This document shows, piece by piece, positions 51,025 to 60,342 of a stretch of 64,000 bases of DNA. The notes under the pieces were generated by a model. It had not been told where the DNA came from, made no database searches, and saw only the letters and a program-made list of their open reading frames with translations. Both the position numbers and the translations under genes were made by a program. The stretch spans positions 15,007 to 79,006 of the forward strand of contig NZ_JBFRCU010000026.1 of assembly GCF_052113205.1 (NCBI RefSeq), read 5' to 3'. Source of the stretch: Inquilinus sp052113205. Its GTDB lineage: Bacteria > Pseudomonadota > Alphaproteobacteria > DSM-16000 > Inquilinaceae. The stretch's first letter is position 1. Each line of letters opens with the position of its first letter.

Positions 51025-52128
51025 TCAGATCCTCCCTGGTTCGTTTGGTTGTCCGGCCGCCGTCGCGGCGCCGGTTGTGGTGTTCGCGTCGGCACCTTCG
51101 GGACGCCGGCGACGGGCCAGGCCGCGCTTGCGCTGGGCGTATCCGGCCAAGCCGATCGCCAGCAGCAGGGTCAGGCCGTTGAACAGCGGCTCGACATAGA
51201 AGGCGCCGCCCAGCTGCTGGATGCCGGAGATGCCGACGGCCAGGATGGCGACGCCGATCAGCGTGCCCCAGACATTGACCCGGCCGGGCTTGATCGTGGT
51301 CGAGCCGAGGAAGGCGCCGACCAGGGCGGGCAGCAGGAACTCCAGCCCGACGCTGGCCTGGCCGATCCTGAGCTTCGCCGCCAGCACGATGCCGGCGAGG
51401 GCACCGAGCAGGCCGGAGGCGACGAAGGCGCCGATGACGTAGCGCCGGGTCGGGATGCCGTTCAGCTCCGCCGCCCGCGGGTTGGCGCCGATGGCGTAAA
51501 GGCAGCGGCCGATCGGCAGGAACTCGGCCGCGATCCACAGCATCAGCCCGATCGCCAGGACGTAGAAGGCGGCGATCGGGATGCCGAAGACCTGCAGCGT
51601 GTACAGCGCCAGGAAGCCGTTCGGCAGCACGCCGATGACCTGGCGGCCCTCGGTGTACCAGAGCGCGATGGCGTACAGCACGGTGCCGGTGCCGAGCGTG
51701 GCGATGAAGCTGTCGATCCGCGCCACCTCGACCAGCAGGCCGTTGATCGCGCCGAGGACGCAGCCGAGCAGCAGCACGACCACCACGGCCACGCCCCAGG
51801 GGAGGCCGAGCTGGGTCTGCAGCGCGATCGCCACGATGTGCCACAGCACGATGCCGTAGCCGACGGTCAGGTCGATCCGCCCCGCCATCATCGGGATCAT
51901 CGCCGCCAGCGACAGCAGCGCGATCACCGACTTGTCGCCCAGGATCGAGCGCAGGTTCAGCATGGTCGGGAAGGTGCGTGGCAGCAGCAGCGAGAACAGC
52001 AGGATCAGGACGACGGTCAGGATAGGCAGGCCGTAGACCGGCAGCAGCCGGGCGACCCGCTGCGCCGGGTTGAGCGCGGCGAGCTCCAGCCGCGTCGGCT
52101 CCAGGGCGTTCGACTTGATCGACTGCAT
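51025..52128 (-). CDS. Sugar ABC transporter permease, RbsC-like
   Basis: A 367-residue inner-membrane permease with about ten helices (TVVLILLFSLLLPRTFPTML, LGDKSVIALLSLAAMIPMMA, RIDLTVGYGIVLWHIVAIAL). The BPD_transp_2 coupling loop FLPIGRCLYAIGANPRAAEL is the typical EAA-like region. The C-terminal 40 residues are polar and extended. Lies between the binding protein gene (1 bp) and the ATPase gene (202 bp with a repeat). Confidence 0.92.
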   Translation of the reverse strand: MQSIKSNALEPTRLELAALNPAQRVARLLPVYGLPILTVVLILLFSLLLPRTFPTMLNLRSILGDKSVIALLSLAAMIPMMAGRIDLTVGYGIVLWHIVAIALQTQLGLPWGVAVVVVLLLGCVLGAINGLLVEVARIDSFIATLGTGTVLYAIALWYTEGRQVIGVLPNGFLALYTLQVFGIPIAAFYVLAIGLMLWIAAEFLPIGRCLYAIGANPRAAELNGIPTRRYVIGAFVASGLLGALAGIVLAAKLRIGQASVGLEFLLPALVGAFLGSTTIKPGRVNVWGTLIGVAILAVGISGIQQLGGAFYVEPLFNGLTLLLAIGLAGYAQRKRGLARRRRPEGADANTTTGAATAAGQPNEPGRI

Positions 52129-52169
52129 GCGGGGTCGGCCCTTCCTTACCTGTCAGCAAGCTGTGTCGC

Positions 52170-52305
52170 GTTGCCTCTCCCGCCTGGCGGGAGAGGTCGG
52201 GCGTCCGCAGGACGACCGGGTGAGGGTTGGTCCGGGCCTCGACGAAGGGCCCTCACCCGGAGCCGCTTCGCGTCTCCGACCTCTCCCGTAAACGGGAGAG
52301 GCAAC
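52170..52305. repeat. Dispersed inverted repeat, family C (copy 2), inside the sugar ABC operon
   Basis: A 136-bp element with ends GTTGCCTCTCCCG and CGGGAGAGGCAAC and inner CCCTCACCCGG/CCGGGTGAGGG arms. It lies between the ATPase and permease genes of one operon; the short core alone is at 30059. Confidence 0.85.
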
Positions 52306-52330
52306 TCGTTGATTCGGGACGGAGCCGGCC

Positions 52331-53875
52331 TCACTGCACCGACTCCCGGGCATCGGGGGCCAGCGAGACGGCGTGGACCAGGCGCTCGACCGACAGCCCG
52401 GCCTCGTCGATCTCGGCGACGATGCGGCCGTCGCGGAAGACCACGGCGCGGTGGCAGATCTGGGCGACCTCCTCGACATCGGTCGAGACCAGCACCACGG
52501 CCAGGCCGCGCTGCACCGCGTCGGCCAGCAGTCGGTAGATCTCGGCCTTGGCGCCGACATCGACGCCGGCGGTCGGGTCCTCCAGCACCAGCACCCGGCC
52601 GCCGATGCGCAGCCAGCGGGCCAGCACCACCTTCTGCTGGTTGCCGCCGGACAGGGTCTCGACCGGTGCCGCGGGGTCGTTCGGCCGCAGCCCGACCCGG
52701 CCGCCCAGCAGCGCGGTCTCGGCGGCCTCGTCGGCGGCGCCGCGCCAGGCCAGCGGGCCACGGCCGCAGGCGCTGGGGTTGAGGAACATGTTCTCGCGCA
52801 CGCTCAGGCCCGCGGCCACCGAATCGGCGTTGCGGTCGGCGGCGACGAAGCCGATGCCGGCGCCGATCGCCCGCGGCGGCGAGGCCAGGTCGCAGGGCGC
52901 GCCGTCCAGCCGGACCGTCCCGGCCTCCAGCGGCAGCAGGCCGAACAAGGCGCGGCCGACCAGCTCCTGCCCGGCGCCGCGCAGCCCGACCAGGCCGACG
53001 ATCTCGCCGCCCGACACGGCCAGGTCGACCGGGCCGACATCGCCGATCACGGCGCCCTCAAGCCGCAGCAGGGCGTCGCCGCCGCGCCGCGGCGGGCGCA
53101 CGAACAGCGACTCCGGCGGCCGGCCGATGATCAGCCGCACCAGCGCCTCGGGCTCGGTCGCCCTGGTCTCCTGCACCGCCACCAGCCGGCCGTCGCGCAG
53201 CACCGCCAGCCGGTCGGCGATGGCATAGACCTCGTCCAGCCGGTGCGAGACGTAGATCATCGACACGCCGCGCGACTTCAGCCCGCGCAGCACCCGGAAC
53301 AGCCCTTCGACCTCCGCTTGCGGCAGGCTGGCGGTCGGTTCGTCCAGCACCAGGATGTCGGGGCGGGCGCCCAGCGCCCGGGCGATCGCCACCAGCGACT
53401 TCTCGGTCCGGGTCAGGGTCTGCACCCGCCGGCCCGGGTCGATGCCCTCGGCCACCAGGGCCAGCGAGGCGCGGGCCGTGGCCTCGACCCGGCGCCAGTC
53501 GATCAGGCCCAGCCGCCGCGGGAAGCCCTGGGCGAAGGCGATGTTCTCCGCCACCGTCATCCAGTCGATCAGGCCGAGATCCTGGTGGATGAAGGCGATC
53601 CGGCCGCGGCCGGATCTCGGGTCGTAGGCCGTGCCGTTCAGCCGGATCTCGCCGGAATCGGGGGCGTGCACGCCGGCCAGCATCTTGATCAGGGTGGATT
53701 TGCCGGCGCCGTTCTGGCCCAGCAGCGCCAGGATCTCGCCCGGGCGCAGCGCCAGGTCCAGCCCGTCGACCGCCAGCGTGCCGCCGAAGCGCTTGGCCAG
53801 GCCGCGGAACTCCAGGACCGGCACCGCCGACGCGGCAGGCAGGCCCGGCTCGGCCGGCGCCGAACGCAGCTCCAT
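52331..53875 (-). CDS. Sugar ABC transporter ATP-binding protein, RbsA-type double ATPase
   Basis: A 514-residue duplicated ATPase. N-domain: Walker A GQNGAGKST, Walker B ILVLDEPTAS, but the ABC signature is degenerate, reading LTRTEKSLVAIARAL. C-domain: degenerate Walker A (GLRGAGQEL) with intact signature LSGGNQQKVVLARWL and VLEDPTAGVD. ATG 53875 after GGAGGAAGCGC. Promoter-proximal gene of the operon and divergent from an AraC regulator at 54024. Confidence 0.93.
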   Translation of the reverse strand: MELRSAPAEPGLPAASAVPVLEFRGLAKRFGGTLAVDGLDLALRPGEILALLGQNGAGKSTLIKMLAGVHAPDSGEIRLNGTAYDPRSGRGRIAFIHQDLGLIDWMTVAENIAFAQGFPRRLGLIDWRRVEATARASLALVAEGIDPGRRVQTLTRTEKSLVAIARALGARPDILVLDEPTASLPQAEVEGLFRVLRGLKSRGVSMIYVSHRLDEVYAIADRLAVLRDGRLVAVQETRATEPEALVRLIIGRPPESLFVRPPRRGGDALLRLEGAVIGDVGPVDLAVSGGEIVGLVGLRGAGQELVGRALFGLLPLEAGTVRLDGAPCDLASPPRAIGAGIGFVAADRNADSVAAGLSVRENMFLNPSACGRGPLAWRGAADEAAETALLGGRVGLRPNDPAAPVETLSGGNQQKVVLARWLRIGGRVLVLEDPTAGVDVGAKAEIYRLLADAVQRGLAVVLVSTDVEEVAQICHRAVVFRDGRIVAEIDEAGLSVERLVHAVSLAPDARESVQ

Positions 53876-54023
53876 GCGCTTCCTCCTGCACCCCGCCTCG
53901 GCTCGGGCCGGGCGGATTGTTGCAGCGAGTGTGTCAGAAAGATCGGATGAGCGTCTTCCGGAAATCGCCCATAATCTTACGCGAAGGGGCCAATCGAGCG
54001 CCCCGGCGAGCGGGAGGAGCCCC

Positions 54024-54809
54024 ATGTCGCCATTCGTCAGCACCTCGACCTGCCCCGAGCACGCCGAACTGTCGCGCTGCGGCCGGCTGGTCGAGCGGTC
54101 GGCCGGGGACGCGAAGCACAAGGTGGTGCATGTCCGCGCCGGCCGGCTGGAGCTGGAAGGGCCGCGCGGCGTTTGGGCGATCCTGCCGACCCATATGGTG
54201 TTCATCCCGGCCGGGCGGCCCTATGAGATCCGCACCGATGACGGCACCGAGCTGACGGTGGTGCATCTCGACGCGCCGATGACGCCGTGGCACCACGATG
54301 GCTGCTGGGCCGCCGGCACCAGCCCGCTGGCGCGCGAGATGGTCGACTACGCCCTGCGCTGGCCGCGCGAGCGCGAGCGCGACGACCCGGTCGCCGGCTC
54401 GTTCTTCCGCACCTTCGGGCTGCTCTGCGCCGACTGGTTCAGCCGGCAGCGCATTCTGTGGCTGCCGACCGGCCAGTCGCCGGGCATCCGGGCTGCGATC
54501 CGCCATGTCATCGCGCATGTCGACGACGGCTCGCTGGAGGGTGCGGCCAGCGCGGCCAAGCTGTCGCCGCGGACGCTGCGCCGGCACTTCCGCGAGGACA
54601 CCGGCATGACCTGGCGCCAGTTCGTGCGCGAGGCGCGGATGATGCAGGCGATGGAGATGCTGGCCTCGGGCCGGCACCGGATCAGCGACGTCGCCATGGC
54701 GGTCGGCTTCAGCAGCTTCGGCGCCTTCACCCAGGCCTTCAGCGCCTGCGTCGGCCGCACCCCGAGCGACTTCGCCCGCAGCCAGCGCGGCGGCCCCGTT
54801 TCCGCCTGA
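54024..54809 (+). CDS. AraC-family regulator, probable regulator of the sugar importer
   Basis: A 261-residue AraC protein. N-terminal cupin (VVHVRAGRLELEGPRGVWAI, IPAGRPYEIRTDDG) binds effector; the C-terminal double helix-turn-helix is AASAAKLSPRTLRRHFRE and ISDVAMAVGFSSFGAFTQAF. GGGAGGAGC precedes ATG 54024. Divergent from the ATPase of the sugar ABC operon, with a 148-bp shared region. Confidence 0.92.
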   Translation: MSPFVSTSTCPEHAELSRCGRLVERSAGDAKHKVVHVRAGRLELEGPRGVWAILPTHMVFIPAGRPYEIRTDDGTELTVVHLDAPMTPWHHDGCWAAGTSPLAREMVDYALRWPRERERDDPVAGSFFRTFGLLCADWFSRQRILWLPTGQSPGIRAAIRHVIAHVDDGSLEGAASAAKLSPRTLRRHFREDTGMTWRQFVREARMMQAMEMLASGRHRISDVAMAVGFSSFGAFTQAFSACVGRTPSDFARSQRGGPVSA

Positions 54810-54914
54810 GCGGCGCATTGCTGCTGCGACGACAGGCGGCCTCGCCTTCTTATCGCCGCTTTGGCATGCAGGGTGGTGCCTCTCCCCATCCATTTTGGTG
54901 CCATCCGGCCGACC

Positions 54915-57413
54915 ATGACCTTTCGCGCCCTGTTCCTCCGCCTGCTGCTGCTGTTCGCCGTCGTCTGCGCCGCCCTGCCGGCGGCGACCCAGACCAATCC
55001 GGATTTCGACAGGCAGAGCACGGGGTGGCAGAGCACGCTGAGACAGCTCTACGTCCAGCTCTCGGCTCAGAATCTGTCCGAGGACGGCTACAATGGGCTG
55101 CGCACCCAACTGGCCGCCGTGGTCGACCAGACCCAGGCCGCGGCGGATGCCGCGAACGATGCTCTCGGCAAGATCAAGCAGGTTAATGACGCCCTGGGCC
55201 CACCGCCGGCCGAAGGCGCGCCGCCCGAATCGGCCGATGTGGCGAAGCAGCGGCAGCAGCTGGCGGATGCCCTCGCCAAGTATGACGGCCAGGTGCGGCA
55301 GGCCGAGGCGATCAAGACCCAGGCCCAGCTGCTGCAGCAGACCGCCGATGCGGCGCGCGTCGACCAGTTCCGGCGCGACCTGCTGACGGTGGCGCCGGCG
55401 ACCTTCGACCCGCAGACCTGGCTGCCGATCCCGGACCAGGCCGGCTATCTGGCGACGCGGCTGCTGCTGCCGTTCCAGGATCAGCTCGGCCCCGGCTGGA
55501 ACGGGGTGGGCGAGATCGCGCGCCGCATCCTGTTCGCGGCCATCGTCCTCGGCATCGGCTGGCTGGCGCGGCGCTGGCTGCTGCTGCGGTTCGGCCGGCG
55601 CCCGGCCGAGAGCGTGCCGACCCTGCGGCGCCGGGTGGCCGCGGCGCTGGTGCACACCGTCGCCCATGGCGTGCTGCCGGCGATGGTGACGCTGGCGGTG
55701 GCGGTGATCTGCGCCGGCTGGCTCGGCGACCGGCCCGCCAGCTATGTCGCGATGATCGCCCTCGGGGTCGTGGCCTGGGGCATCGTCGCCTATTTCGTCG
55801 CCTCGGCCGCGATCTCGGCCACGCTGACGCCCGACGACCCGCCCTGGCGCCTGATCGACCTGACCGATGCCTCGGCCCGCACGCTCTGCCGCAGGCTGCG
55901 GGCGGCGGCGGTGATCTGGACCGTCGCCGGGGTGACGCTGGCCATCGCCGATGGCCGCATCCTGATGCAGGGCGAGCTTCGGTCCCTGCTGGTTGCGGCG
56001 GCGCTGGCGGCGGGCGCGCTGGCGCTCCTGTCCCTGCTGCCGGGATCGCTGTGGGGCTATCGCGCCGACCTCCAGGCCCTGCCGGAGGGCGAGCCGGCCG
56101 ACGACCAGCGCGCCGCCGCCAGGCCGTCCGGGCGCTGGCCACGCGCCCGCCTGCTGGCCGCCGTGCTGACCGTGGTCGTGCTGGTGGCCGGGGTGATCGG
56201 CTATCAGAAGCTGGCGCTGTACATCACCTATCTGCTGGCGGCCGCGATCGGCATCGGCGCCGCCGTCCTGGTCCTGCGCAGCGTGGTGCAGGAAGCCATC
56301 GGCCGGTTCATGACCCAGCCGGTCGGCCGGATGGCCCGGATCCGCCATTCGCTGTTCCCGAACGACCGCGGCCTGTGGGTGTTCGAGACCGGCGCCGCCC
56401 TGTGCACCGATATCGTCCTCGGCCTGGCCGCGCTGGTGGCGCTGGCCCCGGTGCTCGGGCTCAGCGGCACCGACCTCGCCGCGATCGGCTCGGCGGTGCT
56501 GGACGGGGCGACGATCGGCGGCGTCCGCATCGCCCCGCTCAACATCCTCGGCGCCGTCGCCGCCTTCACCGTCGGGATCCTCGCCACCCGCTTCCTGCAG
56601 CGCCGGCTCGACGCCCGCTTCATCGAAAAGCTGCAGATCGACCGCGGCCTGAAGAACTCGATCCGCACCGGCATCGGCTATCTCGGCGGGTTGATCGTCG
56701 CCATCTTCGCCGTCGGCCTGCTCGGGCTCGATCTGTCGAACCTCGCCCTGATCGCCTCCGCCCTGTCGGTCGGCATCGGCTTCGGCCTGCAGAACATCGT
56801 CCAGAATTTCGTCGCCGGCCTGATCCTGCTGGTCGAGCGGCCGGTGAAGGTCGGCGACTGGGTGGTGGTCGGCGGGGCCGAGGGCGTGGTCCGCCGGATC
56901 AGCGTCCGCGCCACCGAGATCCAGACCTTCCAGCGCTCCTCGGTGATCGTGCCGAACGGCAACCTGATCTCGTCCCAGGTCGTCAACTGGACCCACAAGG
57001 ACAGGAACGGCCGGATCGACATCCCGGTCTCGATCGCCGCCTCGGCCGATGTCGAGAAGGCGCGCGAGATCCTGCTGGCGCTGGCCAAGGAGGACAAGCG
57101 CGTCGGCGCCTTCCCGGCGCCGGTGGTGGCGTTCAAGAGCTTCGGCCCCGCCACGCTCGACCTCGAGCTGCGCTGCCACATCTCCGATGTCGACAACTTC
57201 GCCGGCGTCGGCACCGATCTGCGCTTCGCCATCTGGAAGGCGTTCCGCGAGGGCGGCCTGGCCTTCCAGCCGATCGCGGCCGACATCTCGCTGCCCCAGG
57301 CGGTGCAGGTGCTGGCGACGGCGGTGCGCGAGCGTGACGGCGCCCGGACCGGCACGGCGCTCGACGATGCTCCCGAGTCCGGGAAGGCCCGGGAATCCTC
57401 GCATGCTGCATGA
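54915..57413 (+). CDS. Large mechanosensitive channel (DUF3772 plus MscS)
   Basis: An 832-residue membrane protein. Signal/leader helix at residues 5-25, then a periplasmic helical domain (DUF3772-like, residues 30-165: GWQSTLRQLYVQLSAQNLSE, ADAANDALGKIKQVND), about ten helices, and a C-terminal MscS core with pore helix LSVGIGFGLQNIVQNFVAGL and the beta domain VKVGDWVVVGGAEGVV, SVIVPNGNLISSQVVNW. A protector against hypo-osmotic shock. It overlaps the next gene by 11 bp. Confidence 0.92.
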   Translation: MTFRALFLRLLLLFAVVCAALPAATQTNPDFDRQSTGWQSTLRQLYVQLSAQNLSEDGYNGLRTQLAAVVDQTQAAADAANDALGKIKQVNDALGPPPAEGAPPESADVAKQRQQLADALAKYDGQVRQAEAIKTQAQLLQQTADAARVDQFRRDLLTVAPATFDPQTWLPIPDQAGYLATRLLLPFQDQLGPGWNGVGEIARRILFAAIVLGIGWLARRWLLLRFGRRPAESVPTLRRRVAAALVHTVAHGVLPAMVTLAVAVICAGWLGDRPASYVAMIALGVVAWGIVAYFVASAAISATLTPDDPPWRLIDLTDASARTLCRRLRAAAVIWTVAGVTLAIADGRILMQGELRSLLVAAALAAGALALLSLLPGSLWGYRADLQALPEGEPADDQRAAARPSGRWPRARLLAAVLTVVVLVAGVIGYQKLALYITYLLAAAIGIGAAVLVLRSVVQEAIGRFMTQPVGRMARIRHSLFPNDRGLWVFETGAALCTDIVLGLAALVALAPVLGLSGTDLAAIGSAVLDGATIGGVRIAPLNILGAVAAFTVGILATRFLQRRLDARFIEKLQIDRGLKNSIRTGIGYLGGLIVAIFAVGLLGLDLSNLALIASALSVGIGFGLQNIVQNFVAGLILLVERPVKVGDWVVVGGAEGVVRRISVRATEIQTFQRSSVIVPNGNLISSQVVNWTHKDRNGRIDIPVSIAASADVEKAREILLALAKEDKRVGAFPAPVVAFKSFGPATLDLELRCHISDVDNFAGVGTDLRFAIWKAFREGGLAFQPIAADISLPQAVQVLATAVRERDGARTGTALDDAPESGKARESSHAA

Positions 57414-58176
57414 CCTCGGCCGGGTCGTCGGTGCCATCGCCCGCGACCGGCTGGACGAGGCTGCGGTGTACCGGCGCGAGCGGCTCTACGCCCGGCCGCG
57501 GGCGCCGGCCGGGCCGCCGGGCGTGCTGGAATGCCCGATCTGCGGCACCCGGGCGCGCCGCTTCCTGACCTTCGGGCTGGAGGGGCGGCGCAACGCCATG
57601 TGCCCGGGCTGCGGCAGCGTCGAGCGGCACCGCTTCCTCTGGCTGTACCTGACCGCCCGGACCGACCTTCTGACCGGCCGGCACCGGGTGCTGCACGCCG
57701 CGCCCGAGCCGTGGCTGGAGGCGCGGCTGCGCGGGCTGCCGAACCTGCGCTACCGCTCGGTCGACCGGTTCAGCCCCTTCGCCGACATCCAGGCCGACCT
57801 GACGGCGCTGCCCTTCGCCGACGCCGCCTTCGACGTGGTCATCGCCAACCATGTGCTGGAGCACATCCCCGACGACGGCGCGGCGATCGCCGAGCTGGCG
57901 CGGGTGCTGCGCCCCGGCGGCCGCGCCATCCTGATGGTGCCGTTCGACCCGGAGGGTCCGACGCAGGAGGGGGCCGGCATCGCCGACCCGGCGGAGCGGA
58001 TGCGCCGCTTCGGCCACCCCTACCACTACCGCATCAACGGCCGCGACTTCCCCGGCCGGCTGGACGCGGCCGGGCTGGCGCCGATCGCGATCGACAGCCG
58101 GGCCCTGCTGCGGCCGCATCTGCGCCGCCGCTTCCGCGTGAACCGCAACCACCTGTTCGACTGCCACCGACGGTGA
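57403..58176 (+). CDS. Methyltransferase with N-terminal zinc ribbon
   Basis: A 257-residue protein. Two CxxC pairs (CPICGTRARRF and MCPGCGSVERHR) near residues 43-70 form a zinc ribbon; then a SAM-fold with RSVDRFSPFADIQADLTALP, ADAAFDVVIANHVLEHIPDD and GGRAILMVP. It resembles small methyltransferases in glycan clusters, but no such cluster is here. Overlaps the mscS-like gene by 11 bp. Confidence 0.85.
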   Translation: MLHDLGRVVGAIARDRLDEAAVYRRERLYARPRAPAGPPGVLECPICGTRARRFLTFGLEGRRNAMCPGCGSVERHRFLWLYLTARTDLLTGRHRVLHAAPEPWLEARLRGLPNLRYRSVDRFSPFADIQADLTALPFADAAFDVVIANHVLEHIPDDGAAIAELARVLRPGGRAILMVPFDPEGPTQEGAGIADPAERMRRFGHPYHYRINGRDFPGRLDAAGLAPIAIDSRALLRPHLRRRFRVNRNHLFDCHRR

Positions 58177-58223
58177 ATGCTGGGGCTGTCCAGGGTTTGG
58201 TGCTGTTCTAATAATATTTGATT

Positions 58224-58295
58224 AAAGATCGATCTTTTGAAGCGCGTGAAACCTGTGATCGAATCAAGGATTCGTCAAAGCTTCGATTCAGATTC
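58224..58295 (+). promoter_or_regulatory. AT-rich control region of the OmpA-type gene with palindrome and GANTC cluster
   Basis: AAAGATCGATCTTT (58224-58237) is a perfect palindrome. Four GANTC sites, the target of alphaproteobacterial CcrM methylase, lie at 58261, 58269, 58285 and 58291; the first two form CGAATC-AAG-GATTCG. The 242-bp gap 58177-58418 is much more AT-rich than its surroundings. Confidence 0.5.
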
Positions 58296-58418
58296 ATGGT
58301 TTTCGGGTTGATCGTCCGCTGAAGTCTCCGTATTGATGCGAAAGGGGGCGGATGAAACCCTGCATCACTATGCCGGGAGCGGGCGCCCTGGTTTGAACTC
58401 TGACCAGGATGGCGGCAG

Positions 58419-59492
58419 ATGAAGATTCTGACGGTGTGTGCGGCGGGAGCCGTTGCCCTGTTGCTGGCCACGCCCGGCATGGCCCAGCAGGCGACCGGCC
58501 TCTATCTGGGCGCCGGCGCCGGCGTGAACATCCGGCAGGACCAGAAGTGGAATTTCAACGATCCGCGGACGGACGGTCACGCCGACGTCTCCTTCGACGC
58601 GGCGCCGGCCGGCAACATCTATGCCGGTTATGATTTCGGTTCGATCCGGGCGGATATCGAAGGCAGTTTCCGTCGGAACGACGTCGGAACCACCAAGCTC
58701 AGCTACGATTCCTTCCGGCTCAACCGGTTCATCACGGTTCCCGCCGCCAATGACGTCAGGGTCGACGTCAAGGGCCACGAGCAGACCGTCGGCCTGATGG
58801 CCAATGTTTATTACGATTTCGAATTCGGCTCGCCCTTCGTGCCCTATGTCGGCGGCGGTGTCGGCGTCGGCTTCAACACCTGGAAGGTCAAGGCCAAGGA
58901 CTTCGATATCGACTTCGACTACAGCTCGCCGCTCTTTGCCTATCAGGGCATCGCCGGCGTGTCCTACTACATCACGCCGAATCTGGCCGCGAATGTGGAG
59001 TATCGCTATTTCGGCGAGTCCGATGCCGAATTCACCTCGGGCAGCACCAGAATCAAGCTCGACGCTCCGGCGAACCACACCGTCCTGGCCGGCATCAAAT
59101 ACGTCTTCGACTTCGGGGCCCCCGCGGCCGAGCCGGTGGCGGAGACACCGGTCGACACCGGCCAGCGCAGCTATCTGGTGTTCTTCGACTTCGACAGCTC
59201 GCGCCTGACGCCGGAGGCACGGTCGATCGTCGCCTCCGCCGCCACCGACGCGCTGCGCGGCCAGTCGACCCGGATCGACGTCACCGGCCACACCGACCGC
59301 TCCGGCACCGATTCCTACAACCAGGCGCTGTCGGTGCGCCGGGGCGAGGCGGTGCGCCGCGAGCTGGTCACGGACGGCGTCGCCGACAACCTGATCATCG
59401 TCCGCGGCGTCGGCGAATCCGACCCGCTGGTGCCGACCGCCGACGGCGTGCGCGAGCCGCAGAACCGCCGGGTCGAGATCGTCATGAACTGA
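58419..59492 (+). CDS. OmpA-family outer-membrane protein
   Basis: A 357-residue protein with signal peptide (ILTVCAAGAVALLLATPGMAQ), an eight-strand OmpA-like barrel (residues about 25-230; GLYLGAGAGVNIRQD, YRYFGESDAEF), an Ala/Pro/Glu linker (FGAPAAEPVAETPVDTG) and a C-terminal OmpA peptidoglycan-binding domain (FFDFDSSRLTPEA, IDVTGHTDRSGTDSYNQAL, NRRVEIVM). ATG 58419 after GGCAGATG. It would anchor the outer membrane to peptidoglycan. Confidence 0.93.
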   Translation: MKILTVCAAGAVALLLATPGMAQQATGLYLGAGAGVNIRQDQKWNFNDPRTDGHADVSFDAAPAGNIYAGYDFGSIRADIEGSFRRNDVGTTKLSYDSFRLNRFITVPAANDVRVDVKGHEQTVGLMANVYYDFEFGSPFVPYVGGGVGVGFNTWKVKAKDFDIDFDYSSPLFAYQGIAGVSYYITPNLAANVEYRYFGESDAEFTSGSTRIKLDAPANHTVLAGIKYVFDFGAPAAEPVAETPVDTGQRSYLVFFDFDSSRLTPEARSIVASAATDALRGQSTRIDVTGHTDRSGTDSYNQALSVRRGEAVRRELVTDGVADNLIIVRGVGESDPLVPTADGVREPQNRRVEIVMN

Positions 59493-59506
59493 CGCGGAAA
59501 GGCGTG

Positions 59507-59524
59507 GGCCGGGCGACCCCGGCC
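59507..59524. terminator. Possible bidirectional terminator stem
   Basis: GGCCGGG and CCCGGCC form a 7-bp stem in the 31-bp gap between convergent genes. There is no T-run. Confidence 0.35.
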
Positions 59525-60333
59525 TACGCCGCCGCGACCAGCGTCCAGACGCCCCAGGCGATCAGGCCGGCGCCGGCGGCGCGGCTGAGCCAGTGGCCGC
59601 CGGGGATCGTCTTCTCCAGCAGCACGAACAGCGCGATCGCGCCGACCCAGGCGAGGTTCATCACCCCGCCGACGAACAGCAGCAGCATCAGCGCCCAGCA
59701 GCAGCCGAGGCAGAACAGGCCGTGGCGCAGGCCGAGGCCGAACGGTCCCGACCGGCGGTGCCGGGTCAGGAACTCGACCGGCGACCGGCAGCGCACCAGG
59801 CAGCCCTGCTTCAGCGGGGTGAGCTGGTAGAGGCCGGCGATCACCAGGGCGCCGCCGGCCAGAACCGTGCTGGCGGTCGCCATCGCCGGGGACAGCAGGG
59901 CCAGGGCATCGAGCTGCCATTGCAGGGCGGCGGCCAGGATGCTGAAGCCGGTCCAGACCGCGAGATAGCCGAGCGCGAACAGCAGGGTCGCGTGATGCGG
60001 GGCCGCCTGGCGGCGATGGCGCTGCAGCGCGGCATAGGTCAGCACCATCGGCGCGGCCCCGGGCAGCATCATCGCCACCATCATCACCGCCCACATCGCC
60101 GTCATCAGGGCGAAGGTGGCGCCTGTCCAGGGCATCGGCATCGCCGGGTCCATCGCCATGCCGGGCATGTCCATGCCAGGCATGTCCATCCCCGGCATCT
60201 CCGCGGCGGGCATCTCGATGCCGAGCCCGATATAGGCCCAGGCCGCGATGCAGACGCAGGCGAGGGCGACCAGCGTCACCAGCCGGTCGCGGCGAAGCAC
60301 CGCCTCGATCGCGGAAGGGGCGCCCGCAGCCAT
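59524..60333 (-). CDS. DUF2182 metal-binding-type membrane protein, Met-rich loop
   Basis: A 269-residue multi-pass membrane protein. Between the first and second helices is a loop with ten Met in 27 residues (41-67; EMPGMDMPGMDMPGMAM), a soft-metal ligand pattern. Further conserved segments: MWAVMMVAMMLPGAAP and LYQLTPLKQGCLVRCRSP, HGLFCLGCCWALM with Cys/His. DUF2182 is described only as a predicted metal-binding membrane protein. The DUF1326 gene lies 9 bp upstream in the same direction. Confidence 0.88.
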   Translation of the reverse strand: MAAGAPSAIEAVLRRDRLVTLVALACVCIAAWAYIGLGIEMPAAEMPGMDMPGMDMPGMAMDPAMPMPWTGATFALMTAMWAVMMVAMMLPGAAPMVLTYAALQRHRRQAAPHHATLLFALGYLAVWTGFSILAAALQWQLDALALLSPAMATASTVLAGGALVIAGLYQLTPLKQGCLVRCRSPVEFLTRHRRSGPFGLGLRHGLFCLGCCWALMLLLFVGGVMNLAWVGAIALFVLLEKTIPGGHWLSRAAGAGLIAWGVWTLVAAA

Positions 60334-60342
60334 CGCCGCCGG

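Noticed and set aside
52129..52330. Insertion sequence between the sugar ABC genes
   Set aside because: Only a 136-bp palindromic element; no transposase and no clear target duplication.
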